NCBI GenBank assembly: GCA_031291075.1
Contig: JARLJS010000054.1
Location: 1-53,581 of the forward strand
Reading direction: 5' to 3'
Length of the DNA: 53,581 nt
Source of the DNA: Nevskia sp.
GTDB lineage: Bacteria > Pseudomonadota > Gammaproteobacteria > Nevskiales > Nevskiaceae
This document shows, piece by piece, positions 38,316 through 45,679 of the stretch. Within the stretch, counting starts at the first letter, position 1. Every line of letters begins with the position of its first letter. A program made the position numbers and the translations under genes. The notes under the pieces were generated by a model. That model searched no databases. It worked only from the letters and a program-made list of their open reading frames with translations, and had not been told where the DNA came from.

Positions 38316-38924
38316 ATGTCCGAATCCCGCCGTCCCCGAGGCCGTCCCAGTTCACGCGAAGCCATGCTCGATGCCGCGCAGGCGGTGGTGCTGGAGGGCG
38401 GCGCCTCCCGCCTGACGCTGGACGCCGTGGCCCGGCGTGCCGGCGTCAGCAAAGGCGGCCTGATGTACAACTTTCCGACCAAGGACGCCCTGCTCAAGGC
38501 GATGCTGGAGCGGCTGGTGGAGCACAACCGCCAGGCCCATGCCGATCTGTGCGCCAGCCTGCCGGACCGGCCGGGGCGCAGCCTGCGGGCCTACGTGATG
38601 AACTCGGTGCGGGCGCTGGACCTGGACGACCGCGTCAGCGGCGCCCTGCTGGCGGTGCTCAACAGCAACCCGGGCCTGCTGGGTCCGGCGGCGGAGTACT
38701 TCAACGGACGCTACGCCAAGCTCGCGGCCGACGTGCCGTTCGAGCGCGCGGCGCTGGTGTACCTGGCGACCGAGGGCCTGTGGGCGCAGGAGCTGTTCCA
38801 GCTGTCCCCGTTCACGCCACGGCAGCGCGCGCAGATCGTGCGGATGCTGGCGCGGATGGCGGAGGATGGCCTCGGTGCGGTGAAGGAAACCGTGAAACGC
38901 AGGAAGGCGAAAGCCGGGAGGTGA
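38316..38924 (+). CDS. TetR/AcrR family transcriptional regulator
   Basis: This 202-residue repressor has the N-terminal helix-turn-helix RPRGRPSSREAMLDAAQ, TLDAVARRAGVSKGGLMYNF and PTKDALLKAMLE (about 4-60), and a C-terminal ligand domain of the TetR_C_37-like type ending FERAALVYLATEGLW. The ATG at 38316 starts the family-typical MSESRRPRGRP; a GTG 29 codons upstream is possible but not conserved in character. It is the first gene of a tightly spaced plus-strand operon and lies 3 bp before the cytochrome gene, so it is probably autoregulatory. Confidence 0.9.
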   Translation: MSESRRPRGRPSSREAMLDAAQAVVLEGGASRLTLDAVARRAGVSKGGLMYNFPTKDALLKAMLERLVEHNRQAHADLCASLPDRPGRSLRAYVMNSVRALDLDDRVSGALLAVLNSNPGLLGPAAEYFNGRYAKLAADVPFERAALVYLATEGLWAQELFQLSPFTPRQRAQIVRMLARMAEDGLGAVKETVKRRKAKAGR

Positions 38925-38927
38925 GAC

Positions 38928-39311
38928 GTGAGACGTGACCCGCGCTTCCCCGACGTCTGTTTTCCGTGGCGGCGGTCCGCTGTCGTCCTGGCCCTGCTGC
39001 TGGCGGCATGCGGCAACGGGCACCCGCAGGCTGCGGCCGGTCCCGTGCCCGCGCCGCCGCCGGCCAGTCCGGCGGTGCAGAAGATCTACGACGGCAGCTG
39101 CCGCACCTGTCACGGCAACCCGGCCTCCGGTGCGCCGCAGGCCGGCGACGTGCAGGCCTGGGCGGCGCGCGTGGCGCAGGGGCGCGAGGTGGTGCTGGGC
39201 CACGTCATCAACGGCTACAAGAAGATGCCGCCGATGGGCTTGTGCACGCAGTGCTCCGAGGACGACTTTGCCGCCCTCACCGCGTACATGGCCGGCGGAC
39301 CGCTGAAATGA
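38928..39311 (+). CDS. c5-type cytochrome c, probable lipoprotein
   Basis: This 127-residue protein has a hydrophobic leader with lipobox LLAAC (Cys28) and a Pro/Ala linker. One haem-binding site CRTCH lies at 58-62, a possible axial Met in KKMPPMG near 100-103, and a following CTQC pair (106, 109) that forms the disulfide characteristic of cytochrome c5/c555. It would carry electrons in the periplasm. The start GTG is 3 bp after the TetR stop, and its stop overlaps the oxidase ATG by 4 bp. The coupling suggests that it accepts electrons from that FAD enzyme. Confidence 0.92.
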   Translation: MRRDPRFPDVCFPWRRSAVVLALLLAACGNGHPQAAAGPVPAPPPASPAVQKIYDGSCRTCHGNPASGAPQAGDVQAWAARVAQGREVVLGHVINGYKKMPPMGLCTQCSEDDFAALTAYMAGGPLK

Positions 39312-40687
39312 CCGCGAACCTGAGCCGCAGGGAGTTGCTGCGATACCTGGCCGCGCTGGGCCTGCCCGGCGCCGGCGGCGCCGCCCTGGCGGCGCGTCCC
39401 GAGCGGATCATTCCCTGGCGCAACTGGTCGGGCGGCCAGGCCTGCATCCCGGCGGCACGCATCGCGCCGGACGGCGAGCAGGCGGTGGCGGACGCGGTGC
39501 GCGCGGCCACCGGCACGCTGCGCGCCGTAGGTTCCAGCCACTCCTTCAGCCCCCTGGTGCCGACCGAGGGCACGCTGTTGTCGCTCAATAATCTTACCGG
39601 CATGATCGGTGCCGACAGCGCGGCGCTGACGTCCGAGTTCTGGGGCGGTACGCGCATGTCGGACATGGGCGAGCCGCTGCAGAAGGCCGGCCTGGCGCTG
39701 TCCAACATGGCGGACATCGACTACCAGACCCTGGCCGGCGCCATCGCCACCTCCACCCATGGCACCGGGCCCAGGTACGGTTCCTATTCCACCCAGGTGA
39801 CCGGCCTGCGCCTGGTGCTGGCCAACGGCGATATCGTCGATTGCGACCGCCAGCACCGCCCGGAGCTGTTCGAGATGGCGCGGGCCTCGCTCGGCGCACT
39901 CGGCATCGTCACGCGGGTGCGCCTGCAGAACCGCAAGGCGTTCCGGCTGCGCCGCAAGGAATGGGTGCAGAACACCGAGGAGCTGCTGGACAACCTGCCG
40001 CAGCTGATCCGAGACAACGACCACTTCGAGCTCAACCCGCTGCTGCATTGCGACCTGTCGCTGGCCTCGTCGCTCAACGAGACCGACGACACCCACACCA
40101 TTCCCAAGGACATGGGCGGCGACACCGAGAAAGTGCGGCCGCTGGCGCTGGTCGACACCTACCTGCGCGACGCGCCGCGGGCCCAGGCCACGCTGCTCGA
40201 CTTCTTCGCCCGCCACATCGACTTCCCGGAGGTGGTGGACGATTCGTTCCGGGTCTTCGCCAACGTGCGCGACGTGCGCTTCAACGAGATGGAGTACGAG
40301 GTGCCGGCCGAGGCCGGGCCTGCCTGCCTGCGCGAGGTGCTGAAGACCATCCGCGAGCAGAACCTGCACAGCTACATCCCGCTCGAGTTCCGTTACGTCA
40401 AGGGCGACGACATCCCGCTGTCGATGTTCCACAACCGCGACACCTGCGCCATCTCGGTCCACCAGTACTACGAGCTGGACTACCACAACTTCTTCGCCCA
40501 GGTCGAGCCGATCTTCTGGAAGTACGACGGTCGTCCGCACTGGGGCAAGCTGCACACGCTCAACGCCAACCAGCTGTCGCGACTGTATCCGCGCTGGAAG
40601 GATTTCCTGGAAGTGCGCGCCGCCGTCGACCCCGCGGGCAAGTTCCTCAACGGGCACTTGCGCTCCGTGCTTGGCGTCAACTGCTGA
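39308..40687 (+). CDS. FAD-linked oxidoreductase, D-arabinono-1,4-lactone oxidase type
   Basis: This 459-residue VAO-family flavoenzyme has an N-terminal FAD-binding (PP-loop) domain with GSSHSFSPL. His78 is at the position that binds FAD covalently in the aldonolactone oxidase group. The domain continues with YQTLAGAIATSTHGTG, then an ALO-type C-terminal substrate domain ending RAAVDPAGKFLNGHLRSVLG. The N terminus (SRRELLRYLAALGLPGAG) resembles a twin-arginine signal, so it may be exported folded with its cofactor. Adjacent cytochrome c suggests dehydrogenase rather than oxygen-using chemistry. The substrate, perhaps a polyol, sugar lactone or similar alcohol, is not determined. Confidence 0.9.
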   Translation: MTANLSRRELLRYLAALGLPGAGGAALAARPERIIPWRNWSGGQACIPAARIAPDGEQAVADAVRAATGTLRAVGSSHSFSPLVPTEGTLLSLNNLTGMIGADSAALTSEFWGGTRMSDMGEPLQKAGLALSNMADIDYQTLAGAIATSTHGTGPRYGSYSTQVTGLRLVLANGDIVDCDRQHRPELFEMARASLGALGIVTRVRLQNRKAFRLRRKEWVQNTEELLDNLPQLIRDNDHFELNPLLHCDLSLASSLNETDDTHTIPKDMGGDTEKVRPLALVDTYLRDAPRAQATLLDFFARHIDFPEVVDDSFRVFANVRDVRFNEMEYEVPAEAGPACLREVLKTIREQNLHSYIPLEFRYVKGDDIPLSMFHNRDTCAISVHQYYELDYHNFFAQVEPIFWKYDGRPHWGKLHTLNANQLSRLYPRWKDFLEVRAAVDPAGKFLNGHLRSVLGVNC

Positions 40688-40697
40688 CGCGCCGACA

Positions 40698-41969
40698 ATG
40701 AACCGCCGCGGATTCATGCTGGGCGCCGCCGGCCTCGGTGCCGTCGCGGCGGGCGGGGCGCTGGCGCGTCCGGGCGCGCACGGCCGGCCCTACGACGACT
40801 ACTTCCGCCGGCTCAACGAGGAGCTGAAGAAGAACGGCCCGATGCGGCCCTGTCTGCTGATCGACCTCGACCGGCTCGACCACAACATCGACCAGGTCAC
40901 CGCCTCGGTCCGCGCGCCCAAGCACTACCGCATCGTCGAGAAGTCGCTGCCGGCGCAGGGATTGATCGACTACGTCGCCAGGCGTGCCGGGACGCGGCGG
41001 CTGATGTCATTCCACCAGCCTTTCATCAACGACGACGCGGTCGCGTTTCCGGACGCCGACATCCTGCTCGGCAAACCGCTGCCGGCGCGCTCGGCGGCGC
41101 TGTTCTACCGCGATCTGAAGGGGCCGTTCGACCCGTCGCGCCAGTTGCAGTGGCTGAGCGATACGCCCGAGCACCTGCAGCAGTACCTGGAACTGGCGCA
41201 GGGGCAGAACCTCAGGCTGCGCATCAACATCGAGCTCGACGTCGGCCTGCACCGCGGCGGCGTGCGCGACCCCGCAGCGCTGGAGCCGATCCTGGCCCTG
41301 ATCGCGGCGCACCCGCGGCAGCTCGAGTTCGCCGGCTTCATGGGCTACGACCCGCATGTCGTCGCCGTCCCCAAGGCAATCGCCTCGCGCGAGGAAATGT
41401 TCCGGCGCGTGATGGCGGCATACCAGGCCTGCGTCGACCACACCCGCAGCCGCTATCCTCAATTGTGGCGCGAGGACCTCACCCTCAATACCGCCGGCAG
41501 TCCCACCTACAGGCTGCACGAGGCGGAAAGCCTCAGCAACGACATCTCGGTGGGCACCGCGCTGCTCAAGCCGACCCACTACGACCTGGACACGCTCGCG
41601 GCGCACGTCCCGGCCGCCTATATCGCCACGCCCGTGCTCAAGGCCAACGGCCCGCTGGTGCTGCCCGGGCTGGAGCAGGGCTCGCGCATCCTAAGCTGGT
41701 GGGACCCGAACCTGCGCGAGACGTATTTCATCTACGGCGGCTACTGGATGGCGGATTACGAATCGCCGAAGGGCTTGCGCTTCAACGCGGCCTACGGCCA
41801 TAGCAGCAACCAGGAGATCGTCAACGCCTCGCCCGGCGTCGGCCTGCAAGTGGACGACCAGGTATTCTTGCGGCCCTGGCAGAGCGAAGCGGTGCTGCTG
41901 GAATTCGGCGACCTGGTGGCGGTGCGGGACGGCAGGATCGTCGATTATTGGGCACCGCTGAAAGCCTGA
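40698..41969 (+). CDS. Alanine racemase N-terminal-like (fold-type III) PLP protein, exported
   Basis: This 423-residue protein of the D-threonine aldolase/D-serine dehydratase-like group has a TIM-barrel PLP domain with LLIDLDRLDHNI and the likely Schiff-base lysine Lys82 in HYRIVEKSLPAQG. A C-terminal beta domain includes GYWMADYESPKGLRF and ends DLVAVRDGRIVDYWAPLKA. The N terminus (MNRRGFMLGAAGLGAVAAG) is Tat-like, unusual for this family, so it may act in the periplasm beside the FAD enzyme and cytochrome. It begins 10 bp after the oxidase stop. A diverged duplicate of its last 307 bp lies at 43611-43917. Confidence 0.87.
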   Translation: MNRRGFMLGAAGLGAVAAGGALARPGAHGRPYDDYFRRLNEELKKNGPMRPCLLIDLDRLDHNIDQVTASVRAPKHYRIVEKSLPAQGLIDYVARRAGTRRLMSFHQPFINDDAVAFPDADILLGKPLPARSAALFYRDLKGPFDPSRQLQWLSDTPEHLQQYLELAQGQNLRLRINIELDVGLHRGGVRDPAALEPILALIAAHPRQLEFAGFMGYDPHVVAVPKAIASREEMFRRVMAAYQACVDHTRSRYPQLWREDLTLNTAGSPTYRLHEAESLSNDISVGTALLKPTHYDLDTLAAHVPAAYIATPVLKANGPLVLPGLEQGSRILSWWDPNLRETYFIYGGYWMADYESPKGLRFNAAYGHSSNQEIVNASPGVGLQVDDQVFLRPWQSEAVLLEFGDLVAVRDGRIVDYWAPLKA

Positions 41970-42027
41970 GCCTTCCGCAACTATCGTTAGAAATTCGGTC
42001 TGACGGATTCCAAGGCACAAGTTACTT

Positions 42028-42123
42028 CGTAGCCAGCGTAGGTCCGAACCGCCGAAGGCGTTTCGGACGCATGTCACTCATCCCCAGCGACCGAAGCCGA
42101 AGCATCGCCGCACCAACGGATCA
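42028..42123. repeat. 96-bp perfect direct repeat, copy 1, containing a REP hairpin
   Basis: Bases 42028-42123 are identical to 43351-43446. The unit starts CGTAGCCAGCGTAGG and ends CACCAACGGATCA. It includes the 27-nt palindrome at 42042-42068 (arms GTCCGAACCGCC and GGCGTTTCGGAC, loop GAA). In copy 2 part of the unit is the tail of a truncated RAYT frame. Confidence 0.95.
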
Positions 42124-42148
42124 TTGCCCTGTCCGGTGGAGCGCTTGG

Positions 42149-42379
42149 TTAGCTCCCACGCTCACGTTCGCGGCCTTCCCGCACTGCAGCGACTACTTCC
42201 GCGCGGCTCAGACGAAGCGAGACGCCCTTAACGGCTAGTGGAGACGGAGACTCCTTGACAGGCTGGACGGTAAACGCCCGGCCGTCTCGACGAGTGATCC
42301 GAACGGCGCCTTCCTTCTGGGCATTCTCCAGAACGGCGGCAAACTTCTGCCGAGCTTCCGAAAATGTATAGACCTTCAT
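42149..42379 (-). CDS. Phd/YefM family antitoxin, without a toxin partner
   Basis: This 76-residue protein has the Phd/YefM N-terminal pattern MKVYTFSEARQKFAAVLENA followed by ITRRDGRAFTVQP, the DNA-binding and dimerisation half of such antitoxins. The C-terminal tail is short and charged (AAVREGRERERGS), and would bind a toxin. GGAGG lies 7 bases upstream of the ATG at 42377-42379. No toxin gene follows: downstream is repeat DNA. The stop codon TAA is part of an AGCTAACCAAGCG sequence resembling the start of an attC site, so it may be a second gene cassette, read in the same direction as the adjacent one. Confidence 0.82.
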   Translation of the reverse strand: MKVYTFSEARQKFAAVLENAQKEGAVRITRRDGRAFTVQPVKESPSPLAVKGVSLRLSRAEVVAAVREGRERERGS

Positions 42380-42416
42380 AGCTACGCCTCCAGGACCTCG
42401 ATGCCAAGGGACTTGG

Positions 42417-42495
42417 TGAGCTGGCCTCAAGTCCCAAGTGTATCGCGGGGAGCGAACGTTTGAAATGCGTCCGAAACGCCTTCGGCGGTTCGGAC
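42417..42495. repeat. Module D with an inserted REP hairpin (filled site)
   Basis: Bases 42417-42472 (starting TGAGCTGGCCTCAAG, ending GAAATGCGTCC) recur with a few changes at 43546-43601. Here a 27-nt REP palindrome occupies 42469-42495 and the sequence then resumes CTACACGGGC. At 43601 the same CTACACGGGC follows directly. The palindrome is the reverse complement of those at 42042-42068 and 43365-43391. Confidence 0.85.
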
Positions 42496-42536
42496 CTACA
42501 CGGGCTCGCCTACGGGCCGTCACGTTAAACCGACGG

Positions 42537-43205
42537 TTAGCAATCATTTCCGCCGGCTCCGAATTGGCCAATTAGCTCGTAGATTCGGCGGGCTCTGAAG
42601 GTAGACCAACGCTCCTCAATATGGAAGCACTTCCCCTCAACCATGGAGGGCGTCCAAATATTGCTGAGATCTGCTTGAATGATGGCGCCTTCCGTCAGAC
42701 GTACGGATGCCTGCCCCACTGCAGACTTTGAATAGGCTTCTTTTACTATTGAAAGCACCCTGCCCTGATGAAAGCTTGGCAGGAGAGCATTACGTACCAA
42801 GATAGCTACGACGAATATCGGCACAGCAACAACCACGCTCCAAGGAAAGTGCTTTGGGATTCCTGGAAAGGCAGGATTTCGATAGATGCCAATCCACCAA
42901 TATGCAAGCCCGGTACCCGCTCCGAGGATAACAAACATAACATTGTTTGAATTAATCAAACGATCGAGGTTGGGGGCGTAACTTAGCGCAGTATCAACCG
43001 CGACGAAGCATGCGCCACAGAACGCTCCAGCCAAAAGTGAATGCCACCACTGAAGCCAACCGGCGCGCCTGAGGACAAGCAGAAGAGGGAGCGCGATGAC
43101 GACCGTAATAGCTAACATGAATGGCAAGGCAAAAAGTGCAAACAGCCCAAACATGAGGCTCGAAAGGAGTGGAGCTATAAAGAGGGCAAGCAATGCGCGC
43201 TTCAT
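42537..43205 (-). CDS. Low-GC membrane protein in a probable integron gene cassette
   Basis: This 222-residue protein of unknown function has four hydrophobic segments, about 3-24, 26-46, 55-78 and 87-105, and a fifth near 115-140, then a soluble C-terminal part with STFRARRIYELIGQFG. It has no recognised domain. The gene is close to 50% G+C by eye, far below its neighbours. The ATG at 43203-43205 begins MKRALLALF; longer starts read through the recombination site. A 12-bp inverted repeat GTTAGCAATCAT/ATGATTGCTAAC flanks the gene exactly (42535-42546 and 43206-43217), the stop TAA lying inside it, which is the boundary pattern of a mobile gene cassette. Confidence 0.72.
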   Translation of the reverse strand: MKRALLALFIAPLLSSLMFGLFALFALPFMLAITVVIALPLLLVLRRAGWLQWWHSLLAGAFCGACFVAVDTALSYAPNLDRLINSNNVMFVILGAGTGLAYWWIGIYRNPAFPGIPKHFPWSVVVAVPIFVVAILVRNALLPSFHQGRVLSIVKEAYSKSAVGQASVRLTEGAIIQADLSNIWTPSMVEGKCFHIEERWSTFRARRIYELIGQFGAGGNDC

Positions 43206-43210
43206 ATGAT

Positions 43211-43304
43211 TGCTAACGCTAGAGGTAAGCGGCGCCGAAGCGCGTTGCACCGAGGACGCCAATAGCTACAAGATGACGGCGTCCACTTGACCAAACAGTT
43301 AGGC
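43211..43304 (-). other. attC-like recombination site
   Basis: Read on the minus strand, the order is GCCTAAC (43304-43298), GGTCAAG, the stem GGACGCC/GGCGTCC, CTTACC and GTTAGCA (43217-43211). CTAAC pairs with GTTAG, and GGTCAAG pairs with CTTACC leaving one extra C, matching the R''-L''-L'-R' layout with the single extrahelical base of attC sites. A 24-nt insertion on one side makes it non-canonical. No integrase gene is in the window. Confidence 0.5.
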
Positions 43305-43350
43305 CCGTCGTTACGGGAAGAGACCTCACGTCGGCACCTCTGAAAGCGAA

Positions 43351-43446
43351 CGTAGCCAGCGTAGGTCCGAACCGCCGAAGGCGTTTCGGACGCATGTCAC
43401 TCATCCCCAGCGACCGAAGCCGAAGCATCGCCGCACCAACGGATCA
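43351..43446. repeat. 96-bp perfect direct repeat, copy 2, containing a REP hairpin
   Basis: This is identical to 42028-42123, 1323 bp away. The REP palindrome is at 43365-43391. The part from about 43397 on is the end of the truncated RAYT frame on the minus strand. Recombination between the two copies would delete the antitoxin and membrane-protein genes. Confidence 0.95.
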
Positions 43447-43531
43447 ACAGGTCATTGCCATACCGCTGCAGCAGATTGACGGTGAAGAACCACGTGCCGC
43501 CCGGCACGTAAGCTCGCCGATGGTTGGGCAT
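43397..43531 (-). pseudogene. REP-associated tyrosine transposase (RAYT), N-terminal fragment
   Basis: The 44-codon frame starts ATG at 43529-43531 with GCGGAG upstream and reads MPNHRRAYVPGGTWFFTVNL, then LQRYGNDLL. This is the hallmark N terminus of RAYT (Y1_Tnp, TnpA_REP) proteins, the part before the HUH motif. The homology stops after about 29 residues and the frame ends at TGA. The HUH and catalytic Tyr are missing, so it is inactive. The flanking REP hairpins are what such transposases mobilise. Confidence 0.8.
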
Positions 43532-43610
43532 CTCCGCTGACCCTCTGAGCTGGCCTCAAGTTCCAAGCGTATCGCAGGGAGCGAATGTTTGAAATGCGTC
43601 CTACACGGGC

Positions 43611-43917
43611 GCCCGGCTTCGAGCAGGGCTCGCGCATCCTGAGCTGGTGGGACCCGAATCTGCGCGAGACGTATTTCATCTACGGCGGTTACTGGATGGC
43701 GGATTACGAATCGCCGAAGGGCTTGCGTTTCAACGCGACCTACGGCCACAGCAGCAACCAGGAGATCGTCAATGCCTCGCCCGGCGTCGGCCTGCGGGTG
43801 GACGACCAGGTGTTCCTGCGGCCCTGGCAGAGCGAAGCGGTGCTGCTGGAGTTCGGCGACCTCGTCGCGGTGCGGGACGGCAGGATTGTGGACTCCTGGG
43901 CGCCGCTGAAGGCCTGA
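43611..43917 (+). pseudogene. Diverged 3' fragment of the PLP protein gene
   Basis: These 307 bp align without gaps to 41663-41969, the last 102 codons of the intact PLP gene, ending at the same stop. I count about two dozen differences, mostly at third codon positions (for example QV to RV, DYWAP to DSWAP in protein). The frame continues upstream for nine codons into module D. It has no start or PLP domain of its own and is not functional as an enzyme. Confidence 0.92.
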
Positions 43918-44068
43918 GCGTCTGTCGGGCCCGATGCCTTCGTTGACACCCGAACGCGACGGGTGTTATGTCTGGCAGAAGAGCCGGACGGCGGGCGATC
44001 CCCGTCCCGGCCGCTGAAAACCAATAAATACACGGCCGGTGTTCCGGCCCGGGAATCGGGGACTGACG

Positions 44069-45679
44069 ATGGGTCGTACTGCGATGTGGCGGGTGCTCCG
44101 CAAGCATTTCCTGCGCCGGGCCCTGGGTTGTGCGGGGTTCACGGCTATCGTCGTCGGCGTCGCCGTCCCCGCCGCTGCCCAGCCGCCCATTGCGCCGGTC
44201 AGCCCGGCCCAGCCCGGTTCCTGCCTGGGGCCCTGGCTGGGCGATTCACAGCTCGACGAGATCCTCACCGGCTTCACGCCGCCGTGGAAGCTGGTCGCGC
44301 AGCGGCTGGGGCAGGCCGTGGCGATCAAGGACAGTCACGATCCCGTGACGATCGCCCAATATATGGCCGGCTTGAACCTGAAAAGCCGGGGCGATTTCGA
44401 GCGCGCGCTCTACGCCTACAGCGGCCTGAACGCGCAGGACATCGGCGGTTTCGTCGCCGCCAATGCCGCGCTGGTGCGCAGTTTCTCCCTGGCGGTGCAG
44501 GCCCACCAGGACTGGTACGAATCGCTGACGGCACGGCTGCTGGTCGGTATCGGCAGCAACATCACGGTGCTCGGGCCGGTGCCGGAAGTGCAGTTTTCGC
44601 AGGACCAGCTTGCGGCGATGCGCACGGCGTTCGCGGCCGACGACGGACTGATCACCAACGGCGGGCTGCTGCTGGCCTATCCAGACCGCGAGGAGCGCAA
44701 CGAGACGGTCACGCGCCAGTATCGCGATCTGTCGGATACCATGCGCGCGATCACCGGCGCCGACAACGCCCTGTGGAGCACCTACGCGGTGTGGGCCTCC
44801 GACGAGATCGGCCGCAATCTGTTTGGCAACATCGACATCGTGCTGGCCGAGGCGGCGGGCGGCAACCCGCGCTACTGGCTCAGCGTGGGCAACTCCCAGC
44901 TCGTCTCCGACATCGGCCCGGCCTTCCGCTCCTTCGTGCAGACCTTCGGCCAGGGCCGGAACCGCGGCACCTCCTTCGCACAGTTCTGGGCCGCGTTCCA
45001 GCAGAGCCATCGCGGCCGCAACATCTCCTACGTCGACGGCAGCGGCGATCCCAGCCTGTACATGGAGAATGCCTTCAAGGCCTACTACGAGGTGATGCAG
45101 TTGAACGACGCCGAGCCCGGCATCGCCGATCCGGTCCAGCGCGCCGCCAGCAGCACGCGGCGCGCCCAGCTCACGCTGCTGGCCAACACGCTGGTGGGAC
45201 TGCAGGAGCAGAGCATCGTGCAGCCGGTGCTCGACAACGGCCTGTGCGTGCTCAGCGTGGTCAATCCCGCCGGCGCCGGCGGCGTGGGCGTCGACTACGA
45301 CCTGCCGCAGGCCGACGGCAGCGGCGATCTCAAGCTGCACACCGACCAGACCCTGCCCAACACCCCGTTCCGGGTCGAGCTGAGCCTGCCGTTCACCACC
45401 GTCGGCGGGCAGACCGTGCCGATGAACCAGGTGATGCAGGAACTGCTCGACGGGCTCAGGAACAACTACTTCCACATCGACCGCTACAACCCGGCGAACA
45501 ACGCCGCCCTGGACTGGCAGAACTACAGCCAGCGCATGGGCTTCATCTTCAGCATGTTCGCCGACTACCAGCGCTACGGCGCGCCCATCTTCCTCGATCC
45601 GCGCCAGGTGTTCGGCACCCGTTCCACGCCGCTGGACAACACGCCGGAGATCGCGGTGCTGACCATCCTCAGCCTGTAG
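44069..45679 (+). CDS. Secreted protein of unknown function
   Basis: I do not recognise the family. The 536-residue product has a long basic leader and signal peptide (LRRALGCAGFTAIVVGVAVPAAAQP, cleaved near residue 35) and no further membrane segment. It has few cysteines (SCLG near the mature start, LCVLS later). The middle is helical and Gln/Asn-rich; the C-terminal third contains TDQTLPNTPFRVELSLPF and NNYFHIDRYNPANNAALDW. The ATG at 44069 was chosen over upstream frame. It lies just downstream of the mosaic island and ends against a palindromic repeat. Convergent with the serine hydrolase gene. Confidence 0.75.
   Translation: MGRTAMWRVLRKHFLRRALGCAGFTAIVVGVAVPAAAQPPIAPVSPAQPGSCLGPWLGDSQLDEILTGFTPPWKLVAQRLGQAVAIKDSHDPVTIAQYMAGLNLKSRGDFERALYAYSGLNAQDIGGFVAANAALVRSFSLAVQAHQDWYESLTARLLVGIGSNITVLGPVPEVQFSQDQLAAMRTAFAADDGLITNGGLLLAYPDREERNETVTRQYRDLSDTMRAITGADNALWSTYAVWASDEIGRNLFGNIDIVLAEAAGGNPRYWLSVGNSQLVSDIGPAFRSFVQTFGQGRNRGTSFAQFWAAFQQSHRGRNISYVDGSGDPSLYMENAFKAYYEVMQLNDAEPGIADPVQRAASSTRRAQLTLLANTLVGLQEQSIVQPVLDNGLCVLSVVNPAGAGGVGVDYDLPQADGSGDLKLHTDQTLPNTPFRVELSLPFTTVGGQTVPMNQVMQELLDGLRNNYFHIDRYNPANNAALDWQNYSQRMGFIFSMFADYQRYGAPIFLDPRQVFGTRSTPLDNTPEIAVLTILSL

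Noticed and set aside
42140-43304. A full integron with integrase
   Set aside because: No tyrosine recombinase gene is present; only cassette-like boundaries and one non-canonical attC-like site can be supported.
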